53,326 bases of DNA, taken from Tranzscheliella williamsii (taxonomy: Eukaryota; Basidiomycota; Ustilaginomycetes; Ustilaginales; Ustilaginaceae). Shown here one piece after another: positions 43,708 to 53,019 of this stretch (positions are counted from its first letter, which is position 1; every line of letters begins with the position of its first letter). The notes beneath the pieces are model-generated. The model made no database searches. It was given only the letters and a program-made list of their open reading frames with translations, and was not told where the DNA came from. The translations under genes and the position numbers were made by a program. The stretch covers positions 1-53,326 of the forward strand of contig JALBYF010000095.1 in the NCBI GenBank assembly GCA_023212725.1, written 5' to 3'.

Positions 43708-46245
43708 ATGTCTCGCCGAACTTCTTCATCTTCAGCGGCAGCGAGCCGTGAGATTCCAACGTCTGGCCCATCTAAGGTCACTCGAGGGCTCCACCACGAT
43801 GCGGCGACTTCTCTCGGCTACAGATCGTCCGGCCGCTACTCAGGTAGTGCAACAGCGGAGGTGCAGAGCGCAAATGGGACCTCAGACCAAGCACGGAAGA
43901 TTCGTCTCAAGGTAAAGGCAATAGCGCCCTTGCCCGAGCTGGGTCTCGTCGCTCCTTTCCGGCCCGACAACCCGTTCGCATTTGAGAAGCTGCAAGAGTT
44001 CATCCATTCCTACCTCACATCTCGGGTCACCACCGACTTTCAGCATGACTTGATGACCGCTACATCGACCGCTGATCTGATACTGGAGCTAGACGGCTTT
44101 CAGATCCCGTTCGATGACCCCGATCTGCTGCGGGATGGCGATGTCATCCAAGTTCGCGTTGCAACAGACCAGGAAGCTGTGTATCAACAACACAGTGTCT
44201 ACGAAAATGATGCCTACAACGCTACAGGGACACAAGAGTGGGCTGGCACACCAAAAGACATTGGGTCTCACAACAGCTCAAGCGATCCTGAGGAACCGGA
44301 CGAGAATGAACCCCCTGATTCTGACGGGGACGGTTTCGACTCTGATGCATCGTCATCTACGGACGTAGGTCCTGAGCATCGAGCCGAAGTACTGGAAGCG
44401 AAGCGAATCGCTTCTCTATTAAAATCTGGCTTGCACAAGACACTGGACAGCGACTTATCACATCACTCGGAAGTACAAGAAGACATGGATTTCCCGAAGA
44501 TGCCAATCACAGTCCCTGTGGCAGATCCGTCATTCAAAAATGGACCGCAGTCTGCAATGATGCCCAGTTTGCCTCCGTTAGTGCTGCCACCAGCTGGAGC
44601 ATCGGCTGCACTTGCGGCATTCGAAGCACGCCGAAAGCAGCTTCAGACACCACTCAATGCAGCTGTTCGACTACCTCGTCCTTCGAAAGCGGCTCACAAA
44701 CCGACAGGCTCAGCTGCATCCGAAGATACCGACAGCAGTTCTGGAGATGATTCCTCCAGTGACTCGTCCGAAGCAAGCTCTTCCGATTCCTCCAGCGACT
44801 CGTCCGAAGCAAGCTCTTCCGAGTCGCCAAGTGAGTCAACCGATATGGACTCTTCCGAATCATCTAGCGACTCATCCGATACAGGCTCTTCTACTTCTTC
44901 TGTTGGTTCAACTGACGGCAGAATAGCCCAGAAAGCCGTTTCACTATCCGAAAATGTGGACTCCACCTCGGAATCCAGCTCTGCGCCATCTGAAGAGCCG
45001 ATCCGACCCGCTGAGGAGGGCGCCAAGAGTCGGCCAGAGCATATCATACTGCCGGGAGCTGGCACAAGTCGTACCAAGCGGAGGAATGCTTTGAGAAGAA
45101 AGAAACTCCAGCAAGTTCGAGAGGAACAAAATCTCGCAGATTTTCTTGCAGCCAAGGCCAGAGCGGAGCTTCGGGAGAGGCAGGATACAGAGTCGAACGC
45201 GCTAACAAAGGATACGTCTAGCTGGACTGTAGACAAAAGTTCCTCGAAGGTACCGGGAGAAGATGCAACATTGCCCCTCCAACCTTCAAACAGCCACGTC
45301 CTTCCTCCGGGCGGTGGAAGTCTGGACATAACTACTATTCCAGTTACATCTGCAACAGCCAAAGCCAGTAAAAAGCGCAAGCGTGCCGAAGCATCGGAAG
45401 GTGCGGTTGGTGCACGGACCGATGACGATCGATGGACTGCCCGTGTTACGTTAGACTCGATCGAACTGGCCGATCTCGAAATTCCGCCTGGTGTTTCGGT
45501 GAGGAAGGTCAACTGTGACGAATACTATGAAGCAGAGCTTCGCAAGCTAGAAAGTCAGCAAGACGGCTTCGACGTCGCCGGCGAAGATGCAGAGGGCGAA
45601 GACGAGACACATCAGCAGGAGGGCTGGGCAGGTCGATTTGGCGCGAACACCAATGACGATGCCCCTGACACGTACCATGCCGAGGTACCGCTGAGAGAGG
45701 CAGTGCATGGTCAGTGCCTCCACAACGACACTATTGACGTCAAGCAAGAGACTTTAGATCTGGACTATGGAGATCCCGATAAATCAAGCGATTTTGTCGC
45801 ACGGAAGAAGATCAAAGTGGAAGAAGCCGATCCAGATCTCTTCTCTGTATTAGGAACACCTGATACACTCAAAATACAGCGCGCAGAGGATGACAACCAT
45901 GATGGTTCTTTGGCGCCCTCATCGCTCAGCATTGCGCAGCGGTGGGAGCGTATTGAAGGTCAAGCGCCCCATTATTACATCCAGCTCCAGGCGTTGCAGC
46001 CGACGGATGCGATCTCCCACCTGGCCCCTGGCTGTGGCATGCTCTTCAGTGAGCTTGCTTTGCATCCGACCAGGCACTGTCCGGAGATGATGCTCTACGT
46101 CGGCGTTGTCACACGCGTTGACGCTGTCGAGGTCGAAGCCGAAGTCAAAGGTCCGCTACTGGACAGAAGCGGCTGGGCGGAGTACGGGACTGAGCAGAGG
46201 ATATGGGCCCAGGCGGGTCGCCCTGCAATGTACGATCTTCCTTGA
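43708..46245 (+). CDS. coilin-like protein (Cajal-body scaffold family)
   Basis: Single exon, 845 residues. The N-terminal block from about residue 63 (RKIRLKVKAIAP) to 150 ends in LILELDGFQIPFDDPDLLRDGDVIQV, the same order as the coilin self-association domain (a beta-strand, then the L..DG..LP..E...LRDND.I.V pattern). A Ser/Asp/Glu tract at about 344-400, partly made of a 36-bp DNA repeat, resembles casein kinase 2 target regions. A basic KKRKR near 555 is a plausible nuclear signal. The C-terminus (about 740-845: SIAQRWERIEGQAPHYY, GMLFSELALHPTRHCPEM, LYVGVVTRVD) has the pattern of the coilin Tudor-like domain. In animals and plants coilin organises Cajal bodies for snRNP maturation. Family assignment is by pattern recognition, not a search; function in this fungus is inference. 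Confidence 0.68.
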   Translation: MSRRTSSSSAAASREIPTSGPSKVTRGLHHDAATSLGYRSSGRYSGSATAEVQSANGTSDQARKIRLKVKAIAPLPELGLVAPFRPDNPFAFEKLQEFIHSYLTSRVTTDFQHDLMTATSTADLILELDGFQIPFDDPDLLRDGDVIQVRVATDQEAVYQQHSVYENDAYNATGTQEWAGTPKDIGSHNSSSDPEEPDENEPPDSDGDGFDSDASSSTDVGPEHRAEVLEAKRIASLLKSGLHKTLDSDLSHHSEVQEDMDFPKMPITVPVADPSFKNGPQSAMMPSLPPLVLPPAGASAALAAFEARRKQLQTPLNAAVRLPRPSKAAHKPTGSAASEDTDSSSGDDSSSDSSEASSSDSSSDSSEASSSESPSESTDMDSSESSSDSSDTGSSTSSVGSTDGRIAQKAVSLSENVDSTSESSSAPSEEPIRPAEEGAKSRPEHIILPGAGTSRTKRRNALRRKKLQQVREEQNLADFLAAKARAELRERQDTESNALTKDTSSWTVDKSSSKVPGEDATLPLQPSNSHVLPPGGGSLDITTIPVTSATAKASKKRKRAEASEGAVGARTDDDRWTARVTLDSIELADLEIPPGVSVRKVNCDEYYEAELRKLESQQDGFDVAGEDAEGEDETHQQEGWAGRFGANTNDDAPDTYHAEVPLREAVHGQCLHNDTIDVKQETLDLDYGDPDKSSDFVARKKIKVEEADPDLFSVLGTPDTLKIQRAEDDNHDGSLAPSSLSIAQRWERIEGQAPHYYIQLQALQPTDAISHLAPGCGMLFSELALHPTRHCPEMMLYVGVVTRVDAVEVEAEVKGPLLDRSGWAEYGTEQRIWAQAGRPAMYDLP
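44752..44823 (+). repeat. 36-bp coding tandem repeat, two near-identical copies
   Basis: Units 44752-44787 and 44788-44823 differ only at the ninth base (T/C) and the last base (T/G). Each encodes a 12-residue Ser/Asp/Glu unit (SSSDSSEASSSD/E). More diverged relatives follow to about 44890. Confidence 0.85.
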
Positions 46246-46636
46246 GGCTTAGATTGCACGCAGTGTATGTACAGCATGCCGCAAACTTTCCATTTTGCTC
46301 CGCGGAAGTGTTCTCAAGCAGCTTGCACGCAAGGAGGGTCACTTTGACCGTCTCGCACGCAACGAAGCTGCTCAGCGACACAAATATATATGTCTGTGAC
46401 TTTGCGCCTCGATGAACGGCCACGTTAGGATGTGTACAAGCAAGGTAGTGCGGTGGAAGGCGAGGTGGAATTCACACGCCGTAGGGCACATCAGACGCAG
46501 TCGGGTGGCGATATAACAGTTGAATTTTTAGAGGCGCAAGCAGTACAACGTGTCAACAAGACTGTGCCCACTGGGTGCGCTGTGCTACGTGCGGGCTGTG
46601 AGCAGGCTGGAGAGAGAGGCGAATGCAAGGCCGGGG
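46246..46636. other. convergent spacer, coilin-like gene / PAT1
   Basis: 391 bases with two 3' ends. Nothing else recognised. Confidence 0.45.
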
Positions 46637-49402
46637 CTAGACACTGATCTGGGCAGCGTCGAGGTTGAGCGCGTGGAGGAGCAGGTTGACATTGCGGATG
46701 CGGATGTCGGGGTTGATGTCGTCCTGGGTGGCGCCCGGGTTCCGCTTCTGCCACTCCTTGGCGGAGATGACGTTTTCGAGGATCTTCTCGCGCAGCTCCT
46801 GCACAAGGATCTGCTGCTGCTCCATGCTGGCACCGATAGCGAGCGCCGCCATGAGGTTCCACGTCGGCTCGTCCTCAAGGTCTACGTTCCGGTACTTGCC
46901 GCCAACGGTCTGGGCCGAAAGCTGCTGGCCAAGCCCAGACCCCATGTAGTACGAGACACCGAAGGGAAGCGACATTTTTGTGCGGGTCGAAGGGAAGAGC
47001 GTCGCCAGCTTGCCCTGCGCAGTGAGCCGCGAGAAGAGCAGACCAAAGATCTGCTGGAACTGCTCCAGCTCATCCGCCGGCACCTCGGACTGCTGCTTCA
47101 GCGTCTCGGCACGCGACAGGAAGATGGTCAGGAATGCTACACCCGGTCGACTCTGCGCAACCTTGACCGGATCGTTCCGCTCCACGAATAGAGCCAGCAT
47201 GCCCGAGACAATCCTCATAGGCGCGGTGCTGGCCATCTGCAGCATGCTAGGCACAATGGTGGTAGCGAATGTCTCAGACTGTCGCTCAGCATCTCGTCGA
47301 GCTTCGATTTTGGTAGGATCGTCGGAGAGGTCGTCCAACAAAACACCGTCTTTGACAACGTCGAGAGACTCAAAAGAAGCGACTACCATGGTGAGGGCTG
47401 TCAGGGTCTGCTCGTTGCTGAGATGTCGCAAGGCTCGGGGAAGTAGCCGCTTGCCTTTGGCCGAAGAGAGCAACGAGACGAAAGGGTGAGGATCCGAGAT
47501 CTCCAAAGGCTCGAGTACACGCAATTCGGTCCACAACTGCGATACAACTGCGCTTTGCTCAGCCTGATAAGCATCCGAGTCGGCTTTGGCCTGACTGGCA
47601 GCTTCGTCTTCAGGATTCACCTGGCCCTCAGGGGCAGAAGGCGCATTTCGGCGCATTTGCTCGAGCTGGAGGACAAGATCGTAAAGCCTCTCGAGAATCC
47701 GAAGGACTTCATGCTTGGTCAGAGGGTCCCGTCGCAAACCAGCGTTTCCGCTTCCACCCAGAGAGGCGCCTTCCAAAGCCTGACGAACTGCGTCCCGTGC
47801 ATGGCCCGCGTCAGGCGTCAAGTTGCCGTTCCTCTCTTTGCCAGCCTTGGCGGCGTCGCCAGAAATCTGTAGCATCTGACGAGGGTTTTTGGTGGAGCTG
47901 AGGCTGACGCGTCCGAGAGCTCCTTCGAGTGCTACACCAGTGGCAGATTTCTCCATCCTTTCCTTTCGACTTTGCACGATCCTCTCCACTTGTTGCTGCA
48001 TGCGCAGCATGGCGTTTTGCTGCTTGTTCAGCTTCTGCTTGCTCTTGCCTTGCTTCTGAGTTGGCTGGGGCAGCGGTGGCATGCCCGGGCGCAACGGCCC
48101 TCCTCGAAGTGCGAAGTAGATGTGTGCATAGAAATCATCCGCATAGGGATCCGCTGTGATCAGTTGGGAAATTTGAATACGTGTGATGAAGTCCTTGTCA
48201 GAACCGGACATAAGACCATTATATTTGGCCATGGAATTGATCTTGTCCATCCGTCGTTTCCGCTTTGCCTCATTGCGCTCGATCTCAGCGATCTGAACCT
48301 GTGCTTTTTCCATCATGAAGCGGACGGCTTCCTGCTCGGCAGATGATGGGCGATTTATGTCTCGTTGGGAAGGGTCTAGCAATGTGGGGAAGTTCTGGGC
48401 AATGCTCTCGAGAGAGTCGAACTGCATGGGGGGTGGCAGCGACAAGATGGACTGCTGTACCAGAGGCGGCATAGATTCCAAAAGAGCTCGCATACGAGCA
48501 AAATGAGCAGCTTGCGCCTGCTGCTGAGCGATTTGAATGGCGGCTGGGCCTTGCGGGGCAGGCACTGCGACATTGTTGGCGGAGGAAAGATCCATCGGCG
48601 GCATTCCGGAAACAGGGGCTAGCTGAGCACCTCGGGAGTCGCTACGCTGATGAGTCTGCATCAGAGCAGTCATCCCAGGTTGTGCCACCCCCGGCTGTTG
48701 ACCAGGTAGTCCATGCTGTGGAGGCGCGTGTTGCTGTGGAGCAGGGCGGCGAGAGAGGAGCTCGGCTTCGACTTCTTCCACGGTCATGGGCTTGCGATCA
48801 GCAGAGACGGGAGCGGCCTGGGAAGGTGGCACAGGAGGACGAGCACCACGCATTGCCAGCATCTCGGCTTCTACCTCTTCGAGCGTCTTTGCTTGACCAC
48901 GTGGGGGTTGTTGCAGAGGAGGAGCAGGACTTATCTGCTCGTGCTGGAAGTTGCCACTTCTGGATGCGCCAAACCGAGGGACGGGATCCACCAAGAAATC
49001 ATCGAGGCTTGCAGCAAATTTGTTGGAGCTGTCGAATTTGTTCTTAGCTGGTTGGTGGTGCTGATAGCCGGAAGGTGGCCCAACGTTTTGGCCATACTCT
49101 GGTGTGCCAGAGGAAGCGCCAAAATCAAAGTCCTTGCGAACCTCTCCACCTACATCGCCAAATGTATCGTCGTTAAAGTCGTCGCCGGATTCATCCAGTT
49201 TGTCCCCAAGACCGTCGTAGCCTTCCTGACCCCAGGTATAGATTTCTACATCTTCTTGAGTTCCAGCAGCGAGAGCTTTAATCTTGGCATCAAGCGACTC
49301 TTCATTGTCGAAGCCGCCGGTTGGGTCGAAGGAATCGAAGGCGGGCGCTCCTCCGGATTGCTTATCACGGGGTAGGGCTGTATCGAAACCGAAAAACGAC
49401 AT
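46637..49402 (-). CDS. PAT1: mRNA decapping activator Pat1
   Basis: Single exon, 921 residues (yeast Pat1 796). Pat1 bridges deadenylated mRNA, the Lsm1-7 ring, Dhh1 and the decapping enzyme in cytoplasmic P-bodies. The start MSFFGFDTALPRDK and the following acidic GFDNEESLDAKIKAL, DVEIYTWGQEGYDGLGDKL match the fungal Pat1 opening. Residues about 130-300 are Pro/Gln-rich with two copies of KTLEEVEAEMLAMR / KPMTVEEVEAELLSR. The middle contains GLMSGSDKDFITRIQISQL, TADPYADDFYAHIYF and the basic KQKLNKQQNAMLRMQQQVE. The C-terminal all-helical domain binding Lsm1-7 and Dcp2 carries KHEVLRILERLYDLVLQLE, KRLLPRALRHLSNEQ and SRLTAQGKLATLFPS. Confidence 0.94.
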   Translation of the reverse strand: MSFFGFDTALPRDKQSGGAPAFDSFDPTGGFDNEESLDAKIKALAAGTQEDVEIYTWGQEGYDGLGDKLDESGDDFNDDTFGDVGGEVRKDFDFGASSGTPEYGQNVGPPSGYQHHQPAKNKFDSSNKFAASLDDFLVDPVPRFGASRSGNFQHEQISPAPPLQQPPRGQAKTLEEVEAEMLAMRGARPPVPPSQAAPVSADRKPMTVEEVEAELLSRRPAPQQHAPPQHGLPGQQPGVAQPGMTALMQTHQRSDSRGAQLAPVSGMPPMDLSSANNVAVPAPQGPAAIQIAQQQAQAAHFARMRALLESMPPLVQQSILSLPPPMQFDSLESIAQNFPTLLDPSQRDINRPSSAEQEAVRFMMEKAQVQIAEIERNEAKRKRRMDKINSMAKYNGLMSGSDKDFITRIQISQLITADPYADDFYAHIYFALRGGPLRPGMPPLPQPTQKQGKSKQKLNKQQNAMLRMQQQVERIVQSRKERMEKSATGVALEGALGRVSLSSTKNPRQMLQISGDAAKAGKERNGNLTPDAGHARDAVRQALEGASLGGSGNAGLRRDPLTKHEVLRILERLYDLVLQLEQMRRNAPSAPEGQVNPEDEAASQAKADSDAYQAEQSAVVSQLWTELRVLEPLEISDPHPFVSLLSSAKGKRLLPRALRHLSNEQTLTALTMVVASFESLDVVKDGVLLDDLSDDPTKIEARRDAERQSETFATTIVPSMLQMASTAPMRIVSGMLALFVERNDPVKVAQSRPGVAFLTIFLSRAETLKQQSEVPADELEQFQQIFGLLFSRLTAQGKLATLFPSTRTKMSLPFGVSYYMGSGLGQQLSAQTVGGKYRNVDLEDEPTWNLMAALAIGASMEQQQILVQELREKILENVISAKEWQKRNPGATQDDINPDIRIRNVNLLLHALNLDAAQISV

Positions 49403-50391
49403 GATGAATCGGTCGCAAGGCCAGAAATGACCTGCTGTATCGTCTACGGGTCAAACAGGGCTCAAAGAATGTGCGGTAAGGGAAAGCGTACGGTGTGTGA
49501 TGAAAGGATATGGCAGCAATGTAAGTCAGCGGTCAGGTTCTCAGGTTAGTCAGATGGAACCAACCAACCCGTCGCTTTAAGTCACGTGATGCAACGCCCT
49601 CGCTTCTCTCGCGCGGAAATGTGATCGATACCTCGCACCTCTTGTGTCGGAGCATCACTGTTTGGATTTGAGTGTGTCGGACACGGACGGTAGTGATCTG
49701 GCTGCTACGAAAGGCACTCGCACCCTCATCGCTCTGCAACAGACCATTCTGCAACGTGCTAGACGTACGCTTTATGGAAGACCAGCTCGTTGGAAGCTGC
49801 GGGTAGGCAGCTGTGTCCGGTTCTAACATACACTGTACTCTATTTGTAGATCTAACATACGCTGTTGGCTGGATCGACTGTGACTTTGTGGAGGTCTTTA
49901 GAGATAGAGTCACAAGCGTGGGGTGTGAGTCCGCGTGAAGTGCGAGTATGGATGAGTTGTGTGAGGAGTGTTGAGTGTTGAGTGTGAGTGTGTGTGTGAG
50001 TGTGTCTTGAGTTGACCCGCCGCAATCGCCTGAGTGTGAGTGAGTGGGCTTTGGATCTGTGCGTTGTCACTCACAAGCCAAGCTCCCCTGAAGCTCACAG
50101 AGCTTCTCTGCCTTCTGTCACGCGGTCTTGCGTGGCTCCGTCCTACATCGCTTGAATCTGTATCCTGATCGTAATCCTCGTGCCTTCAGCTTCATCATCT
50201 ATCCATACCGCCTACATCTTGGCGACACACCCGTGTGCCCCGTGGCGAGCCCACATCCTAGCAGCCTAAGTTCGCTGCAACGGATTGTCGCCCTTGGCCG
50301 ATAGCAGTATAGCGCACCATCGTACCGCTACTGCCCCTACCCGTCTTTCTTCTTCTGGACTCGACTGCACCACTTCGTATCCTTCTCCACC
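49403..50391. other. divergent promoter region, PAT1 / SEC1
   Basis: 989 bases. Contains the GT-rich microsatellite at 49957-50006; the pyrimidine-rich 50130-50390 probably forms the SEC1 5' UTR. No gene recognised. Confidence 0.5.
49957..50006 (+). repeat. GT-rich imperfect microsatellite
   Basis: Variable units of GTGTGAG, GTGTTGAG and GTGTGT make an irregular purine/GT array on the plus strand, with an echo (TGAGTGTGAGTGAGTG) at about 50031-50046. It lies upstream of SEC1. Confidence 0.75.
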
Positions 50392-53019
50392 ATGCCACCT
50401 AAGTCGTTGGTCAATACCTTGCGCGATCGATATCGGAGCACCATCCGCTCGGTTCAGCCACCATCAAGATGGAAGGTCCTCGTGGTGGACTCCTTCACAA
50501 AGGAGCTTTTGAACAGCGTCCTCAAGATGTACGACATTCTTCAAGAAAATGTTGCCCAGGTCGATAATATTGAGCTCTCACGACCGTCTCAGACCACCAT
50601 CGAAGCATGTTACCTTCTGACACCTACAAGTCAGAATGTCGATCGCATCATTCGCGATCTCGCCCCAGAAGCAGGCAGACAGCCAACATATGCAGCAGGC
50701 CATGTCTTCTTCGTCGATGGTCTCTCGGACTCTCTTGTGCAGCGCCTCACCACATCGCCCGCTGAGCCCAAACTACGCCAGCTTATTGAGCTCTATACCA
50801 ACTTCTGGCCCATCGAGTCGCAGGTCTTCTCCCTCAAGTCGCCCCAAAGCTTTCTCAACCTGTTCCAGCCAGTGGGCGGTCTCTATGGCCCCGATCCGAT
50901 GGAAGCCATGCAAGCCATCGACGAAGAGCTCCAATTTTCCACTCAGGCCATCCTCAACGTCTGCGTGACGCTCAATGAATTTCCTCTGATTCGCTATTAC
51001 AATCCATCGCATCCGCCACTCGGTCCCTTGCAACCACCAAAGGACGCCGTCAAGTCGCAAACGGCTGCCGCCAACATGTACCAGGGTAGTGCAAGAATGG
51101 CTCGTCTCCGAGGCAACCAAAACGAAAATGCGCTCTCAGGCGCTGGAAGCAGCGGTCCTGTCGCTGGCGAGCACTTCACTAAGAAGCTTGCATTGCGTGT
51201 ACAGAGCGCCATTGACCAGTATGTTCGAGATAACGAGCCAAAGGTTGACTCCAATAGGCCCAGGGCCGTACTTTTCATCACAGATCGGTCCATGGATACG
51301 GCGGCCCCCTTCCTACACGAGTTTTCTTACCAAGCCATGTGCAACGACCTGCTCTCCATTGAAGATGGTAATCGATACCGCTATACCTTCCATACCTCCG
51401 ACGGAGAAAGGCAGGACAAGGATGCGGTGCTGTCTGACGAAGACACTGTCTGGACTGGAATTCGACATCTTCACATCGCCGAGGCCATCGATAAACTGAC
51501 CCGCGACTTCAAGCAGCACGCCGGCGAGCAAGGCGCATTTGCCGACCCTAACTCATCACTTAATGACATGCGAGACATGCTCGCCTCTCTGCCTCACATG
51601 CAGGATATGAAGGAAAAGCTCTCCTTGCATCTCACCATGGCTCAGGACTGCATGAACCGTTTCGAAAAGTCCAAGCTTCACGACCAAGCTATGGTGGAGC
51701 AGAATTGTGCTACACGCCTCACGTCCGAAGGGCAGAAACCCAAAACGCTGGTCGAGGAGATGGTTACCTTGCTTGACGACCGAAGCATCACAAGTATCGA
51801 TAAAGTGCGGATTATAGCCCTTTACATAATGTATTGCGACGGTGTGCCAGACGAGGACAGAAAGCGCCTTTTCCAACATGCCAGACTCGGTAGGTACGAG
51901 ATGGAAGCGGTGGATAACCTTGCGCATCTCGGGACACAAATTGTGAAAGATCCGGCCAGTTCGGGATGGGATGTTTTCTTCAAGAAAGGCAAGCGAAAAC
52001 AACAGCCAGGTGAGAATGAGTTCGAGCTCAGTCGATATCAACCTCTTGTCAAACTCATGATCGAAGATCACCTTGCCGGCAAGCTCGAGCAAGCCACCTA
52101 TCCGTACGTTCGGGACGCTCCTCCGGAAGCGGCCAGCGGGGCCCTCTCCTTGCCGGTCCAGAATTCCACCCTGGCTCGAGTGGGCCTCGGCAGTAACACC
52201 CCATCTCCTTCTGGCCGTAGCCAGCCAAGTAGTCTACGGTCCGCCAAGCCGACATGGCACCAAAAGGGCAGGGGAGGCTCGACGACCGGAACGGACAGAA
52301 ATGACAATCGCCAGAGAATATTGGTATTCGTTGCTGGCGGTATGACTTACTCCGAAATGAGGTCGGTATATCAGATCAGCGAGAAGCTAGGCAAGGACTG
52401 CTATATCGGGTCGTCCCATGTCTTCACGCCACAATCCTTTATCGAAACGATGAAACACTTTGGGAAGGCTGGTTCACGAGAGGCTGCCCAGCGTCCCGGA
52501 CACCCTGTGGATCAGAACCAGCAGGCATATACTGACTCGCACAAGAGACAGCCGCACCAGGATCAACATCACCACCAACATCAGCATCACCGCCATGCGC
52601 AAGCTTCGGCAAAGCTACCACCAGGGGCGGCGCAACTCAGCAAACCAACAAACGACATCAGCGGTATCAGAACAGCCAGTTTGCAGCACGGCGCCTACGG
52701 ACCGAAGGATGGCTATACCAACGGAAGCGGACAACATGGATACTCGAATGCTTCCGTGCCGCCATCTGTGTCACCGGTCGATCAGGGGGCTTACGACCGC
52801 CGCTTCCAGACCCAGTCTTCGCATGCGCCCCAGCACCAGCTGCATCCCTCGCAACCGCAACATATGACGCACAAAACGACAATACCATCCCACGTCATCG
52901 CCACGGCAGACAATGGCGCGTTGAGGAGCGCCTCGCCTTCGCCCAGCCAGACTTCGGACCTCAGCCAGCGGTCCAAAGATAAGAAAAGGCTCAAAAATCC
53001 TTTCTCCTTCAAAAAGTAG
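50392..53019 (+). CDS. SEC1: Sec1/Munc18 family exocytosis protein Sec1
   Basis: Single exon, 875 residues (yeast Sec1 724). Sec1 binds assembled plasma-membrane SNARE complexes at exocytosis sites and promotes fusion. The SM domain begins with WKVLVVDSFTKELLNSVLKMYDIL and ENVAQVDNIELSR, continues through AIDEELQFSTQAILNVCVTL, RAVLFITDRSMDTAAPFLHEFSYQAM split by the family insert, and KVRIIALYIMYCDG, and ends with ILVFVAGGMTYSEMR. The C-terminal ~150 residues are low complexity, with a His/Gln-rich run at about 717-737 and a very basic end (KKRLKNPFSFKK) that could contact membranes or partners; this part is not in the SM fold. The paralogues Sly1, Vps33 and Vps45 fit less well because the N-terminal segment and length match Sec1. 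Confidence 0.93.
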   Translation: MPPKSLVNTLRDRYRSTIRSVQPPSRWKVLVVDSFTKELLNSVLKMYDILQENVAQVDNIELSRPSQTTIEACYLLTPTSQNVDRIIRDLAPEAGRQPTYAAGHVFFVDGLSDSLVQRLTTSPAEPKLRQLIELYTNFWPIESQVFSLKSPQSFLNLFQPVGGLYGPDPMEAMQAIDEELQFSTQAILNVCVTLNEFPLIRYYNPSHPPLGPLQPPKDAVKSQTAAANMYQGSARMARLRGNQNENALSGAGSSGPVAGEHFTKKLALRVQSAIDQYVRDNEPKVDSNRPRAVLFITDRSMDTAAPFLHEFSYQAMCNDLLSIEDGNRYRYTFHTSDGERQDKDAVLSDEDTVWTGIRHLHIAEAIDKLTRDFKQHAGEQGAFADPNSSLNDMRDMLASLPHMQDMKEKLSLHLTMAQDCMNRFEKSKLHDQAMVEQNCATRLTSEGQKPKTLVEEMVTLLDDRSITSIDKVRIIALYIMYCDGVPDEDRKRLFQHARLGRYEMEAVDNLAHLGTQIVKDPASSGWDVFFKKGKRKQQPGENEFELSRYQPLVKLMIEDHLAGKLEQATYPYVRDAPPEAASGALSLPVQNSTLARVGLGSNTPSPSGRSQPSSLRSAKPTWHQKGRGGSTTGTDRNDNRQRILVFVAGGMTYSEMRSVYQISEKLGKDCYIGSSHVFTPQSFIETMKHFGKAGSREAAQRPGHPVDQNQQAYTDSHKRQPHQDQHHHQHQHHRHAQASAKLPPGAAQLSKPTNDISGIRTASLQHGAYGPKDGYTNGSGQHGYSNASVPPSVSPVDQGAYDRRFQTQSSHAPQHQLHPSQPQHMTHKTTIPSHVIATADNGALRSASPSPSQTSDLSQRSKDKKRLKNPFSFKK

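Noticed and set aside
44694..45512. 272-codon minus-strand frame opposite the coilin-like gene
   Set aside because: Its Ser/Glu repeats are the antisense reading of the same repetitive codons; no independent domain.
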